In this document: one piece after another, positions 1 to 12,960 of the stretch
How the letters are laid out: the number at the start of each line of letters is the position of its first letter
How positions within the stretch are numbered: the stretch's first letter is position 1
Source: Motacilla alba alba
Lineage: Eukaryota; Chordata; Aves; Passeriformes; Motacillidae
Direction of reading: 5' to 3'
Length of the DNA stretch: 64,000 bases
Assembly: GCF_015832195.1 (NCBI RefSeq)
Contig: NC_052021.1
Location: 3,906,001 to 3,970,000 of the forward strand
Position numbers and translations under genes: made by a program
Notes under the pieces: generated by a model
What the model saw: only the letters and a program-made list of their open reading frames with translations
Told to the model about the DNA's origin: nothing
The model's database searches: none

Positions 1-1545
1 CGGGCTGTGCGCGGGTGTTGCTCTGTACAGGGAGAGCTGGAGCGAGTCTGGTCCAAATCGGATCATCAGCACCCCTCATGCCGCTCCTCTGGGGTTTGCT
101 GCCTCCCTCAGCTCACCTGGGTAGTGCAAATCCCACTTTCCTTTGATTTAAAAGGCAGTCCTGGGGGCCAGTTTGGGAATGCAAGCCCAGCAGGACGGGA
201 GCAAGTGTAAATAGTCCCTGTTGCACATCACATCTCCAGCCGGCCCCTGGCCCTCGCCAAAGGATTTTTGAGCAGATCTGTGTTGGGCAGAAACCCGGGG
301 TTTCTGCCTCAAATGTGGCTGGAGATTGTTCCTGGCTGTTTCTCCAGAGCTCATCTCAAGTCCACCCCCTGCATCGTGTGCTGGAAGTGGGAAGTGAAGC
401 AGCAAATGAAAGGGACCCTTCTGCACATGGTCCTTGACTGACCCTTTATCAACCTCCTGCTCTGGGTGGATTTCCTTTAGGTGTCCTGGGCTTTTCCCTT
501 AGACCTTAACTCACAGGTAGGATTGATGCTGAGTGAGCAGCTCAGCTCCAGAGAGAGGAATTTGGTCGGGCAGGGAGAATTTCAGGAACAGTTCATGCCC
601 CAGCCACACGGTCAAGAGATCCTTGGCCAAGGAGGGGACATGAATTGGAGGAGTGTGTTTTTCTTTGCTCAAATCTGCCAAAAAATAGGTGATTTTTTTT
701 TGGTGGGACTTGTCTTCTTCTGTCCTTCTTGTCTGCAAGTATTATTTTTTAATTTGGTCAGTAAGAGAATGATTTTTATTTTTTTTTTGGTAGGGATAAT
801 TTTAAAAAGATTGCTTCTGATTTTCCCTGGAGGTCATAAATGGAGATGAAAATCCTGAGCCATATTTGCTGCTGCAGTGTACACACAGAGGACTTCATGT
901 GGGGGTGCTCAGCCTGGCCTGGGTCCAGGTAGTCATTCTGAGAGGAATAAGATATCCAACTCCTAAACTAGTGAGAAAAACAGAGCTGGGACACTGTGAG
1001 GCAGATTTTCTGCCTGCATCTGTAAGCACAGGGTGCTAAAGAAATCCCTGCTTCCAGGGAGCGGCCAGAGGGTTAATTTTGGCTCCCTCTGCCTCACTTT
1101 ATTCTTTGAATAATGAAATTAGTTGTTCCAGAGTCTTTTGAAGGGCTGAGCTGAGCCTGCTTGCAGAACAATACACGCTGTGCTCTCGATGTGAGTGCCC
1201 TTATGGTGAACTTTGAGCTACACATCTGCTATAAAGAAGTAACTCTTATTCCCAGTTGGCCACGGCTAGGAAAGGATTCCAGCTCCATCCACGCCTCGGC
1301 ACAGTTCTGTTTGCTCCATGCAAGCCTGGCCTGGGAGCACAGGGCTAGGAACCATTTGGAAACCTCGTTAGGACGCCCCGGCACGTTCAGCTCTTTCCCT
1401 GGGCAGGGAGAGCTGGAGATGAGCCCTGCAGGAGCTGAGCACGCGACTGAGCTCCAGCCCATTGCCAGCAAAGCCCCCTAAATCCAGCATCAACTTCCCA
1501 GCTGGGCTGGAAGCTGCTCCAGCAATTCCCTCCAGGTGCTTTCGG
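1..1545. other. Unannotated sequence
   Basis: No gene, transposon or RNA recognised. Moderately T-rich tracts occur at about 690-700 and 780-790. Open frames are short and lack splice or family support. Confidence 0.5.
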
Positions 1546-1549
1546 TTGG

Positions 1550-1935
1550 TGTTGAGAGAATCTCAGAATGCCCGAGGCTGAAATGCCCTGCCAGCCCATG
1601 GAGTCCCAGCTGTGCCCAGTGCCCACCTCGTCCCCAGCCCAGAGCACTGAGGGCCACCTCCAGCCCTTCCTGGGACACCTCCAAAGCTCCCTGGGCAGCC
1701 CCTGCCAAGGCCTGAGCACCCTTTCCATGCAGAAATTCCTGCTGCTGGCCAAGCTGAGCCTGCCCTGGCCCAGCTTGAGGCCCTTTCCCCTTGTGCTGTC
1801 CCTGTTCCCTGGCAGCACAGCCCGACCCCCCCTGGCTGTCCCCTCCTGGCAGGGAGTTGTGCAGAGCCACAAGGTCCCCCCTGAGCCTCCTTTTCTCCAG
1901 GCTGAGCCCCTTCCCCAGCTCCCTCAGCTGCTTCA
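1550..1935 (-). mobile_element. CR1 LINE fragment, internal part
   Basis: The complement strand matches CR1. The plus strand contains the diagnostic 'gcctccttttctccaggctg' followed by 'ccccagctccctcag'. It is about 95% identical by eye to 22285-22670, except that a 14-base piece (aggcatgggcactg) is missing here. GC-rich open frames across it, on both strands, are artefacts of composition. Confidence 0.8.
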
Positions 1936-2030
1936 GCTTTACAGCAAAGCTGGTCCTGCAGGCTTCACTTTTCCTGCTCCCTTTGTTATCCCTGCTGCTG
2001 GGGCTGAGGGATGCCCAGGAGGGGCAGTGA

Positions 2031-2165
2031 GGGTGGGCAGGCCCTGGCACAGGGTGCCCTGAGAAGCTGTGGCTGCCCCTGGATCCCTGGAAATTTCCAA
2101 GGACAGGGTTTGGAGCAGCCTGGGACAGTGGAAGGTGTCCCTGCCCATGGCAGGGGCTGGAGTGA
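2031..2165 (+). mobile_element. CR1 LINE 3' end
   Basis: Sense CR1: 'gtgggcaggccctggcacag' to 'gtccctgcccatggcagggg'. It follows the antisense CR1 fragment after about 95 bp of other sequence, so the two lie in opposite orientation. A similar pair is at 22285-22968. Confidence 0.82.
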
Positions 2166-2169
2166 GACA

Positions 2170-3223
2170 GGCCCCTTATCTTTGTAAGCCAGAAAAAGCA
2201 GGACAAATGTGTAGGAAGGAGACTGAAATGGTGAGAGCGCAGAGTTAGGGCATCTCCCTGGAGACCCTGGTTCTCAAATGGACATGCCATTTGTTAGTTA
2301 TTGCAGGCAGCACTGATGGTATCAGTGAAAACCACCAGTGGCAAAATAAGTGGCAAGCTGTGGGTGTCACAGTGTCACCTTTAGCATCACCAGGTGTCTG
2401 TGTGGGATGATTCATGCAGTCACAGTGACTTGGTCACACAAGGTGTTAGATCAGATGGTTTCTCACACCATCTCATGGAGTTCAGCATGAGAAAAGACAA
2501 GCTCTGTTGCCTTTTCCTCCTTTGCTTTTAGGGTTGTTGTTGGCTGTGGGTCAGGGTTGTCTCATTTGAAATGATTTTCCCCTTACAAGCCTCACTTTTG
2601 TCTCTCATCCTCTCAGCTCCTCTTCTTCATGCTGGTGGGACCTCCATCCCACATCAACATCCCTCTACACCTGCAGTGGGAGGAGCTGTGCCCAAAAGTG
2701 AGGTCTTCTCTCCAAAACCAGCCCTTGACCACAGGCTTTTTACCCAAGCCCCTAAATTTGAACTTGTGGAGTGAAAGTCATGGTGAAGAGCACAGAAACA
2801 CAGATTTGGGGCAGTTCAGTCCTCTAGAATCAGGGACTGTTTTATTTCCCTCACATGTTGCAAGAGGAGCAGCTTGGGTTCATCCCAGGATGCTGAGGAA
2901 TGGTAAAACCAGGATTTCATGCAGTGCTTGATTCATTCCTGTGTCTTTTTCCTAACGGGACCGACTGCAGCCTGAAGCAGCAGGACTTGACAGGCCTTTT
3001 GTCCCTGCCTCGAGGAGCCCATGGAACTCAGTAATTCCCTCTTCACCACACGGCGAAAGAACTGCTCCATAATCTTCTTTTCCAAGGCAATATAGGCCAA
3101 GCATCTTGATCCTTTCCTTTTCAGCCTGGATCATGGTGGAGACGCTGGACATGGCTGCAGGATCCTGTAATCCCCTGGGATGTCCAGGAGCATGCACCCT
3201 GTGCTCTGCAAGAATCAGACCCA
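2170..3223. other. Unannotated sequence
   Basis: No recognisable gene or repeat. It leads directly into the solo LTR at 3230. Confidence 0.5.
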
Positions 3224-3229
3224 TGCCCG

Positions 3230-3633
3230 TGGCATTCACATTTTCTGGAAAAATCCCTTCCCCCAGGACTTTTCTCCTGGGAAGCTGAGAAGCCTCAGAG
3301 AAAAAGGAAAACAAGTTCTTATCTCATTTGCTTCTCCTGTGTTGTGCTCAAACATGGAATGTGTTTGGAGATTTATCCACAGGTGATTGTTGCATTGGAT
3401 TCTGGTGTGGGTTGTTTCCACTCATTGGCCAATTGGGACTCGGGAGAGAGAGTCATGAGTTTTCATTATCTTTTTAGCCTTCTGTAAATATCCTTTCTGT
3501 ATTCTTTAGTATAGTTTAGTATAGTATTCTTTAATATAATACTGTATCATAAAATAATAAATTAGCCTTCTGAGAACATGGAGTCAGATTCATTGCTCCT
3601 TCCTGCAACGGGGTACCCCGCAAATACAATACA
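3230..3633 (+). mobile_element. Solo LTR, songbird ERV family with AT-rich R region
   Basis: About 404 bp beginning TGGCATTC and ending ATACA. I recognise the sequence as a common songbird ERV LTR. A near-perfect 6-base target duplication flanks it (TGCCCG at 3224-3229, TGCCCA at 3634-3639). U3 carries 'ggaagctgagaagcctcaga'; then comes a compact AT-rich block of about 75 bp (3500-3560, 'tagtatagtttagtatag') and the polyadenylation region 'aataataaattagccttctg'. No internal retroviral genes adjoin it. This copy is the unexpanded reference for the LTR at 40773-41874. Confidence 0.8.
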
Positions 3634-3639
3634 TGCCCA

Positions 3640-4531
3640 AATCAGAATCCTGCTGCAGCACCTGCCCAGAGACCTGGCTCTGAAGGGCAAGTTCTGAAGG
3701 GGCTCCAGGAGCTGAGCTGCTCCAGTTTGAGCAAAGCAACCAAGTGGGGTCTTTTTCCCTGGTGGAAAAACCACTGGAGATGGCTGCCGTGGAAAAGCGG
3801 AGTTATTGCCAAACACGGAAATGTTTCCTGATCTGTTTACTAACATTTGGTGCTCCTTTCTGGATGGTGTTCAAACCCAAATCCAACCACCCGCGTCAGC
3901 AACTTCCTGCCCTCCTCCCCACCCTCGGCTCCTGCACCCGGGGGAGCAGCAGGGATGGGAAGAGCTGGTGAGAGGCGAGGAGGGAATTGGGCTGTTGTTT
4001 TCATCTGGCAGGAGCTGTCCCAGGGATGCTGGCGCCAGGAGGGGCTCAGGGACAGCCCAGAGGCGTTCGTTGCATGCCACGGTCCCCGGCCGGGTCGTGG
4101 CAGGAGGGCACGGACAGGCCCTGCCTGCCCAGCCCCTCGGGCAACCCAAGGCCGTGCCAGGCCGGTTCCTAATGGCAAATAAATAGGATCTCACAATTGT
4201 GTCTTTATGATGGGGATGTTTACAGCTGTCCCAGGCTGTGGGGGAGGGATGGCAGGCACGGCCGGTTCGCGGCTCCCGAAAGGTCAGCGTGGCTTGTGGG
4301 GCTGCCGTAACCCTCCGACTACAGCAGGCCCAGCACAGCCTGGACAGCATTCCACGTGCCTCTTGCTCTTTGCCCAGGGCAGGAGCAATGCTAAATCCAG
4401 GGCTTTTTACCTTTTACTTTCTCTGCAGGTTCGCCTGTGTTTGAGGTTTCAACGTTTTCCGATCTGGCTATAAAGCAGTGGGATCTGGGGTTTTACTTCC
4501 CTGCTCTGCTTGAATCATAAAATTACAGGTG
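3640..4531. other. Unannotated sequence, locally GC-rich
   Basis: 3900-4150 is GC-rich with scattered CpG, giving overlapping open frames on both strands. I see no domain, splice pattern or homology that would make any of them a gene. Confidence 0.45.
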
Positions 4532-5030
4532 AAGAGAATGGTTTGGGTTGGAAGGGAACTTAAAGACCATCCAGTTCCTCCCCCTGCCATGGGCAGGGAC
4601 ACCTTCCACCATCCCAGGCTGCTCCAAGCCCCAATGTCCAGCCTGGCCTTGGGCACTGCCAGGGATCCAGGGGCAGCCACAGCTGCTCTGGGCACCCTGT
4701 GCCAGGGCCTGCCCACCCTGCCAGGGGACAATTCCTAATTCCCAAAATCCCATCTAACCCTGCCTTTGGAAATGGGAAGCCATTCCCTTGTCCTGTCACT
4801 CCAGTTACTGATGCAGGGTCCCTCTCCAGCCTCCCTGTGTCCCTTCAGACCCTGGAAGGAGCTGTGAGGTCTCCCCACACCCTTCTCACAGCCCCAGCTC
4901 TCCCAGCCTGGCTCCACAGGGGAGGTGATCCAGTTCCCTCAGCAGCTTGGTGCCTTCTCTGGACCTGCTCCAAACAGTTCCACATCCTCCTTTTCTTGGA
5001 GCACCAAAACTGTGCACAGGAACTTCCCTG
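4532..5030 (-). mobile_element. CR1 LINE, 3' end plus adjacent coding region
   Basis: The plus strand opens with 'agaatggtttgggttggaag', the complement of the CR1 3' terminus, and continues through 'ccatgggcagggacaccttc' and 'cctgctccaaacagttccac'. Similarity fades after about 5030 and may extend to 5200. 5'-truncated. Confidence 0.87.
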
Positions 5031-5039
5031 CCCATTCAC

Positions 5040-7472
5040 GCTCCTCAAGGGAGCTGCTGGCTCTGAAAACCCACCCTGAGTGCTGCTTAGGAGGACAGAC
5101 ACCCTTCTCAAGTCCACTTCAGCTCGAGTCTACTCCACAGGGCAGATCCATCCTAATCCAACCTGTCCCTGCCTGCAAGATGAGCAAAGAGCAGCATTTT
5201 GCCAGGGACACTCGTTGCTCCACAGGTATCAATTCTTCCAGGGCAGCTCCCAGTTTCAGTGGCTTCAGGTCTCTGTTTAATAACTTAAAGCTCACTGTGT
5301 TCATCTCATGGTCTTATTTATTTGTGGCAGAAATCAGCATTGAGTCCCCACAGAAATTGTTTACTTTGCTGTTGTCAATAGAAACTAAAGGTCAAACAAT
5401 CAGAGCCGAGCCCGTGGTTCTAACTCAGTATCTGTTTATGTTTTTGCTGATGAGTATTAATAAAAATATTTGTTTGGCCAAGGAGGCTTCACGGCTGAAA
5501 CAAAGGTGGCCATGTAGTTGAGAAGTGGGGGAAAATAACCCAAGCCTCCACTCAGCAGAAAGCACAGGCTGAGGGAGAATTCACAATTGCAGTCACCTCC
5601 TAAATCCATCTACACTGATCAAGGTGGGTAATTTCCCCTACAGATGCATCCCAGCCAGGCTGAGGCACCACAGTCCTCACAACAGTATCTCCTGATCCCT
5701 CCAGCTACTTGGGCAGCTCTTTACACCTTTAAAAACACATCTGTGCAGGGTCCATTGTAGCTTTTTAATGAGAGAAGGGCGAAGGATACACTTGGGGACT
5801 TTGAAAATAGCCCTATCTGGCACAACGAACAATTTTCTCTGGCTTCCCAACTTTCCATTTACAAGAGTTTTGGATATATGGCTTAAGCAAGGCTTGGGGG
5901 TTTTTCTTTTTTGTTCTTGTGTGTCAGATTCTAGTTTCCTTGGGGAAGAAATTGAGGGAGGGGAGGTAAAAGCATCTCTGGAGTCAAGAGAGTGTTGTAC
6001 TTTCTAGATGCTTGAGCCCTCTCACTCCACCTTGTTCCATCTCTGCCAGACCATGCCTAGGCCCTCAAGCAGTCTGCACCAAAGCCTCTTCCTTCCTTGT
6101 GTGAGTTGGATTAGAAAAGACAGGCTCTGGGATTTTGGAGGTGAATTTGTGATGCCTGGCTAATGGTTAAGAGCTCTGTGTCATCAATAACTGAAGCCCA
6201 CTTGTCCCTTCCCAGTGAAGAACTGAGATTGTTTTGCTGAGGCTCAATCAATACCAGCCACCCAGTCTGAAACAAGGACTCACTGGAATGAAACCTGCCT
6301 CAAACTGGGAAAGAAAAAAAAAAAAAAAAAAAGAGCGTGGAGATCTCGTTTTGAAGTCATCTGCTCAGAACCTCCTTGGGTTCAAAGGGTGCAAAACTTC
6401 AGTAGCATCACACGATCCGCTCTGTTAGCACGGGGCTGTGAGTAATTCCGAAACCCTCACCTCTGAGGTGGAGCCAAGTGACACAAAGCGAATCACCCAC
6501 AAGACCAGGACCCTTTTCTGCTGGCAAAAGAAGCTGAGAACACGATGCAAGGGGCACAGGTTTCTCTGCTTATTCAGCATTTTGGTCGACTTGGCTTTTA
6601 TCCTGCCAATATTGCTCTGTGGTTGGATCCTGAGGCAGCCTGTGAGTAGTTCTTTTACTCAGAAACCTGGTGGCACAGGTGTTCTGAAACACAATGGTTT
6701 GGGGGAGTTGAATCTTTCCATCTCTCAGTCTCTGAACTCTGGGCTTCATCATCAGGTGCTCAGCTTGATTGAGGATGTAAAGCAGAAATCACTTGCTCAT
6801 CACATCCGTCTTCACAAGGGAAGGTCTCTTTGATTTCCTGTGTCAGGAGAGCATGACAATGTCTGTATTGTTGCAAATGCCCTGAGGCCAGTACCCCGCC
6901 TTGAGCTCTGCCCAAAAACCTGGGGAGAGGTGTAGGAACAAGGAAAACATGCAGGGAGATTTCACCTGGGGGCTCTTGCAGCTTCTGGTTCTTTGCTGCT
7001 CAGGGATTTTATGAAGTGGGTCGTTTTGGAAGCCACCAGCACCCTGCTCATTCCTTAACTCATTCATCACCCTTTTAAACTCACAAAAACTCCTTACATC
7101 CCTAAAAGCAGTGGACTCTGCAGGGGAAATGTGTGTCCTGAGAGCAGCACCCTTCTCCTGCCCAACCTGAACCTGTCTCCAGCTGAAGCTGGTGCCATCT
7201 GCTACACTCTAATTTCTTACAGCAGGACCTGTCATAGGCAACCAGGCGTAAATAGCTCCTCCTACAGAAGCCATTCCAGCTCTTCCATCCTACCCCAAGC
7301 TTTCCCAGCTCTGTTACCTCCCTTCTGAGCTGGGGAGACTAAAACTGCTCCCAGGGCGTGGTGGATTTGTGCAGCAGCATCGTGGTGCTCTCCCTTCCTT
7401 TCCTGGTAATTCCTCACAGCATTTTGGCTTTTTTTGGATGGTCCTGAGCAATGGACTAGTTCTTTCCAGAGA
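5040..7472. other. Unannotated sequence with a 19-base A tract
   Basis: A run of 19 A residues is at 6314-6332, possibly the tail of an old retrotransposed sequence, although I recognise no source upstream of it. Nothing else in the interval is identifiable. Confidence 0.45.
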
Positions 7473-7477
7473 CCATC

Positions 7478-8217
7478 TGTCTTGGTTTGAAAAGACAGCT
7501 GTCTGCTAAGGAAGGCAGGAGCCTCTCCTGAAATGGAAAATGTAAACCCCCTCCCTCTGAATTATTATTATTATTTTGAAATTAAGAGGCTCTCGGGCAA
7601 AGATACGGGATTAGGAATAACAGTTCTTTATTAGGAAAATTAAAAATACAAACGCAACAGTACAAAAAGATAAACAGAGCCAGAACAGGAGCTGACCCCT
7701 GTGGGTCAGGGTGGTGGCAGCCATTCCGTGGTGGCTGCAGCCCTCCTGCAGTGCCAGCTGTGCTTCTGCTGGAGTAGGGATCCTGGACAAGGCTGGAGTT
7801 TTCCTCTGAAGCTCCAGGGCTGCTGGAGATGGGCCTGGTCTCCCTCTGGGAATGTGTGAGAAGAAAGCTGCTCCTCTGGGAATGCAGTGAGAAGAAAGCT
7901 GCTCCTCTGGGAATGCAGTGGCAAAGGCTGCAGTGCTGTTCCCAGGCTCAGATTGTATCCAGGTAGGAATGCTTGGCTCCTCCCCTGGGCAGAGCATCTC
8001 CCATGGGATGATGGAATTTTATCAGCCATGCAGGGACACTCAGTGATCATGGACAGAAGGTAATTAATAATTAATGGCCCATGAACAGAAGAGGGAGGGA
8101 GGATTGGCTGTGGGAGAGATAAAGAAAACTGCCCAGTTAACAGAAGATAACTGCCCCACCTCTGACAGACAGCGATAGAATGCACACACCCCCAGCCACA
8201 TCTTTCAAGCTCAGACA
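7478..8217 (-). mobile_element. Solo LTR, 740 bp, with 5-bp target duplication
   Basis: The plus strand runs from TGTCTTGG to CAGACA, so the termini are TGTCT and its complement AGACA. The 5-bp direct repeat CCATC flanks it at 7473-7477 and 8218-8222. I recognise the sequence as a common songbird ERV LTR lying antisense (it starts 'tgtcttggtttgaaaagaca'). A direct duplication of about 30 bp ('gctcctctgggaatgcagtg') is present around 7865-7925. There are no internal viral genes, so this is a recombined solo LTR. Confidence 0.85.
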
Positions 8218-8222
8218 CCATC

Positions 8223-10005
8223 CACCAGAATGTGGGGATGTCATTCTGGGGTGCTGATAGCAGTCAGAGCCAGTCACCTCACTGGTGGCATTTGGGCTAT
8301 TTTCCCTTTGTGAATCACTTTGCACCCAGTTAAGGAATGGATTCTTTCAAGTGTCCCTCAGCTTTACCATCCTGCACTTCCCTTTTTTCCCAGGTAGCCA
8401 AGGAACGGGCTGAAAATGTAATATGGGAGTTCCTCTGCTGCAACTTGTGCTGGTGAATCTGAGGCTCTGGCTGTGCCCTTCTGAGCAGAGTCCATACCCC
8501 AAATCCCTCTAGAATTACCTCCATGCCCACTGACCTCCATCCACACTGGCACCAGGGGCTCCCGGTGTCCCCAGGGCATGGCAGGGACATGCCTGGAAAT
8601 GGGGATGGAAATGGGGATGGTGGCACCTACAGCTGTGTTTTGAGCATTGCTTAAGTCCTGAGGAATGAGCCTGGAGCTCCAAAAATCTGCATTGACAAGG
8701 AAATCACATGGCTGTGCCTCACACAGGGGCAGTGAGCCAGGGGTTTGCCCTGGTTAATGAGCTAAAATGCAAATAAAGTAAATATCCTCATTTGTGCAGG
8801 ATTCCTTCTATTTTGCATCAGGGACAGTTTGGTCTCCATCCCTCAGAGGGCTATAAGCCTGTTAAGACTAAAATAACAGAGGCAACGTCAATCCAAGGAG
8901 ATGAGGATTTTCTATTTTATTTTATGGCCAGTGGTGTGTCCTCGTATCTAATATTGGATAGTGAGACACTCGTGGTTTAACCACCCTATTCCTGTGCTCT
9001 TCTAGGAGCATTCCTGGGAAGATGCTGGAGTTCAGCAGCTGGAAATTGGAAATCCCAGCACCTTTTCCTGTATTAGCCACTGCTCTGTGCTCAAGGAGAG
9101 GTGTTTTTGTAGGGACACTTTGGAAAACCCCAGAAAAAGCAAATTCTTTTCTCACACACAATTACACAGCTTATTTCCTTTCATAAAATATCTGCTAAAC
9201 ACCTGCTCAGCTTGAGCTCTGCTCAACATTTTTGACGTCTCAGGAGGTCCTGACATCTCCAGTGGCATCCTCAGAGATTCTTCTGCCCCCTTTGGCAGGC
9301 CCCATGATGCCAGCCCTCTTCCCTTTGGTGGGATTCCCACCCATTCCCACTCTTCCCCAGCCATAAAGTCCTTTCTTCAGTCCCACCTGCCCTGCCTGGG
9401 GGCTGGCACAGCTGAGGAAAGATTGGCCTGGCTGCCCCTACTTCAAAGGGTTGTTCCAGGGATTTCTTAATTAACCTCACACCCCACTTAAGCAAGGTGG
9501 AAGCACTGAGGCTGTTCCCCATGGAGGCACAGCTGGTTTGGGCAGGACATTATTTCTTTTTTGTGCGTGGACTTAAGGGCTGTGTTAACATTTTGGCACG
9601 TGGCAAGAAGTGCAGGGGAGGTTTCTTCCTTCTGCCTCCTTCTAAAACATCGAGGAGCTTTTCTCTGGATCTGCTGGCTTGCGTGGGGAGTATCCATAGG
9701 TTGAAAAGGGGAAGTTGGAGACCTCAGGCCAGCTCACTTCATGGATGTGAATTTGGCACTGGGAATTAAGCTCTTGGTGGAGAGACCAGCCCCAGGAAGG
9801 AGGGAGGGATGCAAATGGAAATTACCAGCTTTCTTGTGCCATCCTCTGCTGGGGCTGGTTTGCACCTGGGTCTCCATGGGCACAAGTTGAAGTGTGATCA
9901 CTGCAATGCACCTTTACTGAGCAGCAGGAAGGCAGCTGATAGCCCACATCTGGGTGCTCCTGTGTTTGTGCCTTGGAGAAAGTTTCTGGAGGATTTGCAA
10001 AGGGG
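8223..10005. other. Unannotated sequence
   Basis: No gene or repeat recognised. Confidence 0.5.
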
Positions 10006-10009
10006 AAAT

Positions 10010-10670
10010 AATCATGGAATCCCAGAACGGTTTGGGTTGGAAGGGAACTTAGAGATCATCCAGTGCCACCCCTGCCATGGTCCAAGCCCCATCCAGCCTG
10101 GCCTTGGGCACTGCCAGGGATCCAGGGGCAGCCACAGCTTCTCTGGACATCTTTGCCAGGGCCTGCCCACTCTCACAGGGAACAATTCCTTCCTAATATC
10201 CCATCCATCCCTGCCCTCTGGCAATGGGAAACCATTCCCTGTGTTCTGACACTCCAGGCCTTTGTAGAGTCTCTCTCCATCTTTCCCATCAGCTTCTTCT
10301 GGCCACAATTTGGTCCCCCCAAAGCTTCTCCTCTCCAGGTGAACAATCCCAGCTGTGCCAGCCTTTCCTCCCAGCAGAGCTGCTCCATGCCTCTGCTCAT
10401 GCTGGTGCCTCCCCTGGGCTCTGTGCAGCAGCTCCAGGTCCCTCCTGTGCTGGGGCAGCTCTGCAGGTGGGCTCTCACCTGAGCACAGGGGCAGAATCCC
10501 CCCCTCCCTTGCTGCCCAGGGCACGGGTGGGGGGGTTCTGGCTCCCAGCTCTCACCCCCAGCACCCCCAGGGTCTTCTCCAGGGCTGCTCCAGCTGCTCA
10601 TCCCCAGCCTGGAATGATCCTGGGAGTTGCCCTGAGCCAGGGGCAGCACCAGCACTTGAGACCTCATGAA
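10010..10670 (-). mobile_element. CR1 LINE, about 660 bp, longest copy here
   Basis: The plus strand opens 'aatcccagaacggtttgggt'. Beyond the usual 3' region it continues into the complement of the reverse-transcriptase-proximal part: 'ggggcagaatccccccctcc', 'cagcacccccagggtcttct' and 'cccagcctggaatgatcctg'. Any protein-like reading of it is decayed. Confidence 0.85.
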
Positions 10671-10674
10671 ACAT

Positions 10675-12748
10675 CCCCTGTTTTAACACCAAGGTTTCCC
10701 CTGTCAGGTCAGTGTTACTCCCACTGCAGCCCAAAGGAAAGGACTCGCTCAGAAATCAGTAATTTTACTTCCATCGTGCCATTATTCTGACATTCCACCA
10801 GCCGAGGGTTCCTCAGCAGGCCTGGGGGTGCTCTGCAGGCTGCGGTTGGTGCTGAGAGGAGCAGAACCTCCCCTCCTCCTCTCTGTGAAAACCCCCTCAT
10901 GAGACTGATAATGGAAATGGAGGTCATGACGCAGGTGTGTCTGAGAAACCCTCTCAAGTGATGGGGTGGGGAAGAGCAACAGTCAGGGCTCGCTAGATCA
11001 GCAAGCTGTGACCTTGCCTGCAAGGCGAGCAGGCCACAGAGAGCAGCCAGGTCTGTGGTACAACTTTGAGCAGAAAGCTGCTCCACTTTTAGGCGAGAAA
11101 AACGACTCTGCAAAACTCAACCAACGAGCAATGGAAACTAAACTTCAGCTTTTTGAGTTCCCACACTTCATAAAATATATCTGGGGTGTAAGAGTTTGCG
11201 AGAATGAAGAAGTGCCTCCCATCAGCCCCTGCTTGTCATGGAGGATCTTCGATATCAGCTATTGAAACACACCCTCAAGGGCAGGTGCAGCTTGCCCAGG
11301 AGCCTGGGGGGTTGCAGGAGGTCTGCACCCAGCTGCCCCTCTGCCCCTGCAGAAGCTGATACCATTTTGCAGCCTGGCACCATCAGCCAAGGGAGGTTTT
11401 TTTATAATTTATAGATGGATCTTAGAGATTGGACCACCAGTTTGCTCTGCAGTCTGCTCCTGTTTCCTTCACCTGGGTTTTCTTCAGCTGATGCTGAAGA
11501 GGACTCTGACTGTAAATCAATGGATTTATGGCCACGGAGCCTTCCTGACTGGATTTTTTTAATCTTCCCTGTATCCTCTTTGTCCTGTGCTCTGAGGCAT
11601 TCACAGGATCAGGACAGGCAGGTGGGACAGTGTCTACGCTCATTCTCTATTAGGTCATTTTTAATTAAAAGCAATTCGTTTGGGGTGTTTCCAGAGTAGA
11701 AACCAGACCTACCTTGACTTATAAGGGGATAACACTCAACAATTCACCAACCCAGATAAGCAGTGTGACAAATAAAATATCATGATAAATAAAAAAGCCA
11801 TGGTAAATAAAAAACCCCATGATAAATAAAATATAATTAAATTTTTAAAATAATGAAATAAAAATATAATGATAAATGAAATGCAAAGATAAATAAAATA
11901 TTATAAAAATTAATTAATGGATATTTTGAGAGATGGCAAAGGTTGGCAACCCTCAGATCACAGGATCAAGACAACCTCGGTTTGTGCCATAAATCTCCAT
12001 CCCTGGCTGGAACTGGGCCTGATTTTGGAAAACAAGTGTCCTTCCCCAGGGCTTGGTCTGGGTTTATTCTTCTATCAAACACTTCTAATTAAAAAGAACA
12101 CCAAAACTGAGCCTTTTTTCTCTCTTACAGGATCCGTGAATGCCTCGTACAGGCAATAAATGGAGATTCTTCCTGACCACAAACACCACCTGTAACTTTT
12201 GCTTGTTGTAGCTGTGACCAGATGCTGGCACTCTGTGTGCCCCTGGAAATCAGGCACTCTCCTCTTCCCAGCCTCTCCAAGACCCTCAGCACTCTGACTC
12301 ACCGTGAAGCGGAGGAGGGGAAAAAAGGAATGGGAAGAACTCAAGGCAACTGCTCGTAGTGTTTTATTTCTCCTGGATGCAGTGAAAGGGAAAGAGAACT
12401 TTGGGACTGAAGACAATAGATATCTAACAGTGATGCTGAGGTGTTATTTCTCCTTGGATTTTTCTGTTCCTCCTTTTCAGCAAGCAGGAGTCTGTGGTTT
12501 TGGTTCAAGCCACTGTTGGGAGGAGCTCTGAAAGCCAAACAACTGAAGGTAGAAATAAAAGGCGGAGGTGAAGGTTTCTTTGGAAACCAAAGCAATCTCT
12601 CTAGATTTCAGCTCTCAAAAATTTGCCAGAGCTCAAAGCACAAGAGGTAGGTTTTTTTTTTCTGCAAGGCTGTGTCCACAAATATCCCAAACACACACCT
12701 GAAAGTAAAGATCAGTGAAAGATCATCTCGTTCTAAACCCCTGCTGTG
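10675..12748. other. Unannotated sequence with an AT-rich tandem tract
   Basis: Apart from the degenerate tandem repeat at 11755-11925, I recognise nothing here. Confidence 0.45.
11755..11925. repeat. Degenerate AT-rich tandem repeat (gataaataaaa)
   Basis: Several imperfect copies of 'atgataaataaaaaa', 20 to 35 bases apart, with interruptions. It is a low-complexity minisatellite with no coding potential. Confidence 0.75.
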
Positions 12749-12749
12749 A

Positions 12750-12960
12750 ACAGGAACCCCTTCCAATAAACCATCCAACCTGGCCTTGAGCACTGCCAGG
12801 GATCCAGGGGCAGCCACAGCTGCTCTGGGCACCCTGTGCCAGGGCCTCAGCACCCCCACAGGGAAGGATTTTTTTTCAAATTTCAACTCTAAACCTCCCC
12901 TCTTCCAGTGTGAAGCTGCACCTCCTTGTCCTATTACTACACATTCTTGTGAATAGTTGT
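12750..12960 (-). mobile_element. CR1 LINE fragment
   Basis: The plus strand shows the complement of CR1 ('ccatccaacctggccttgag' through 'tttcaactctaaacctcccc'). The extreme 3' end is degraded. Confidence 0.8.

Noticed and set aside
1490..2290. 266-codon minus-strand open frame
   Set aside because: It runs through two CR1 fragments in opposite orientations; GC-rich CR1 antisense gives long chance frames. The similar frame at 22028-22747 has the same cause.
3870..4190. Possible CpG-island promoter or small gene in the GC-rich patch
   Set aside because: Open frames exist on both strands and in several phases, and no exon, TATA box or homology supports transcription.
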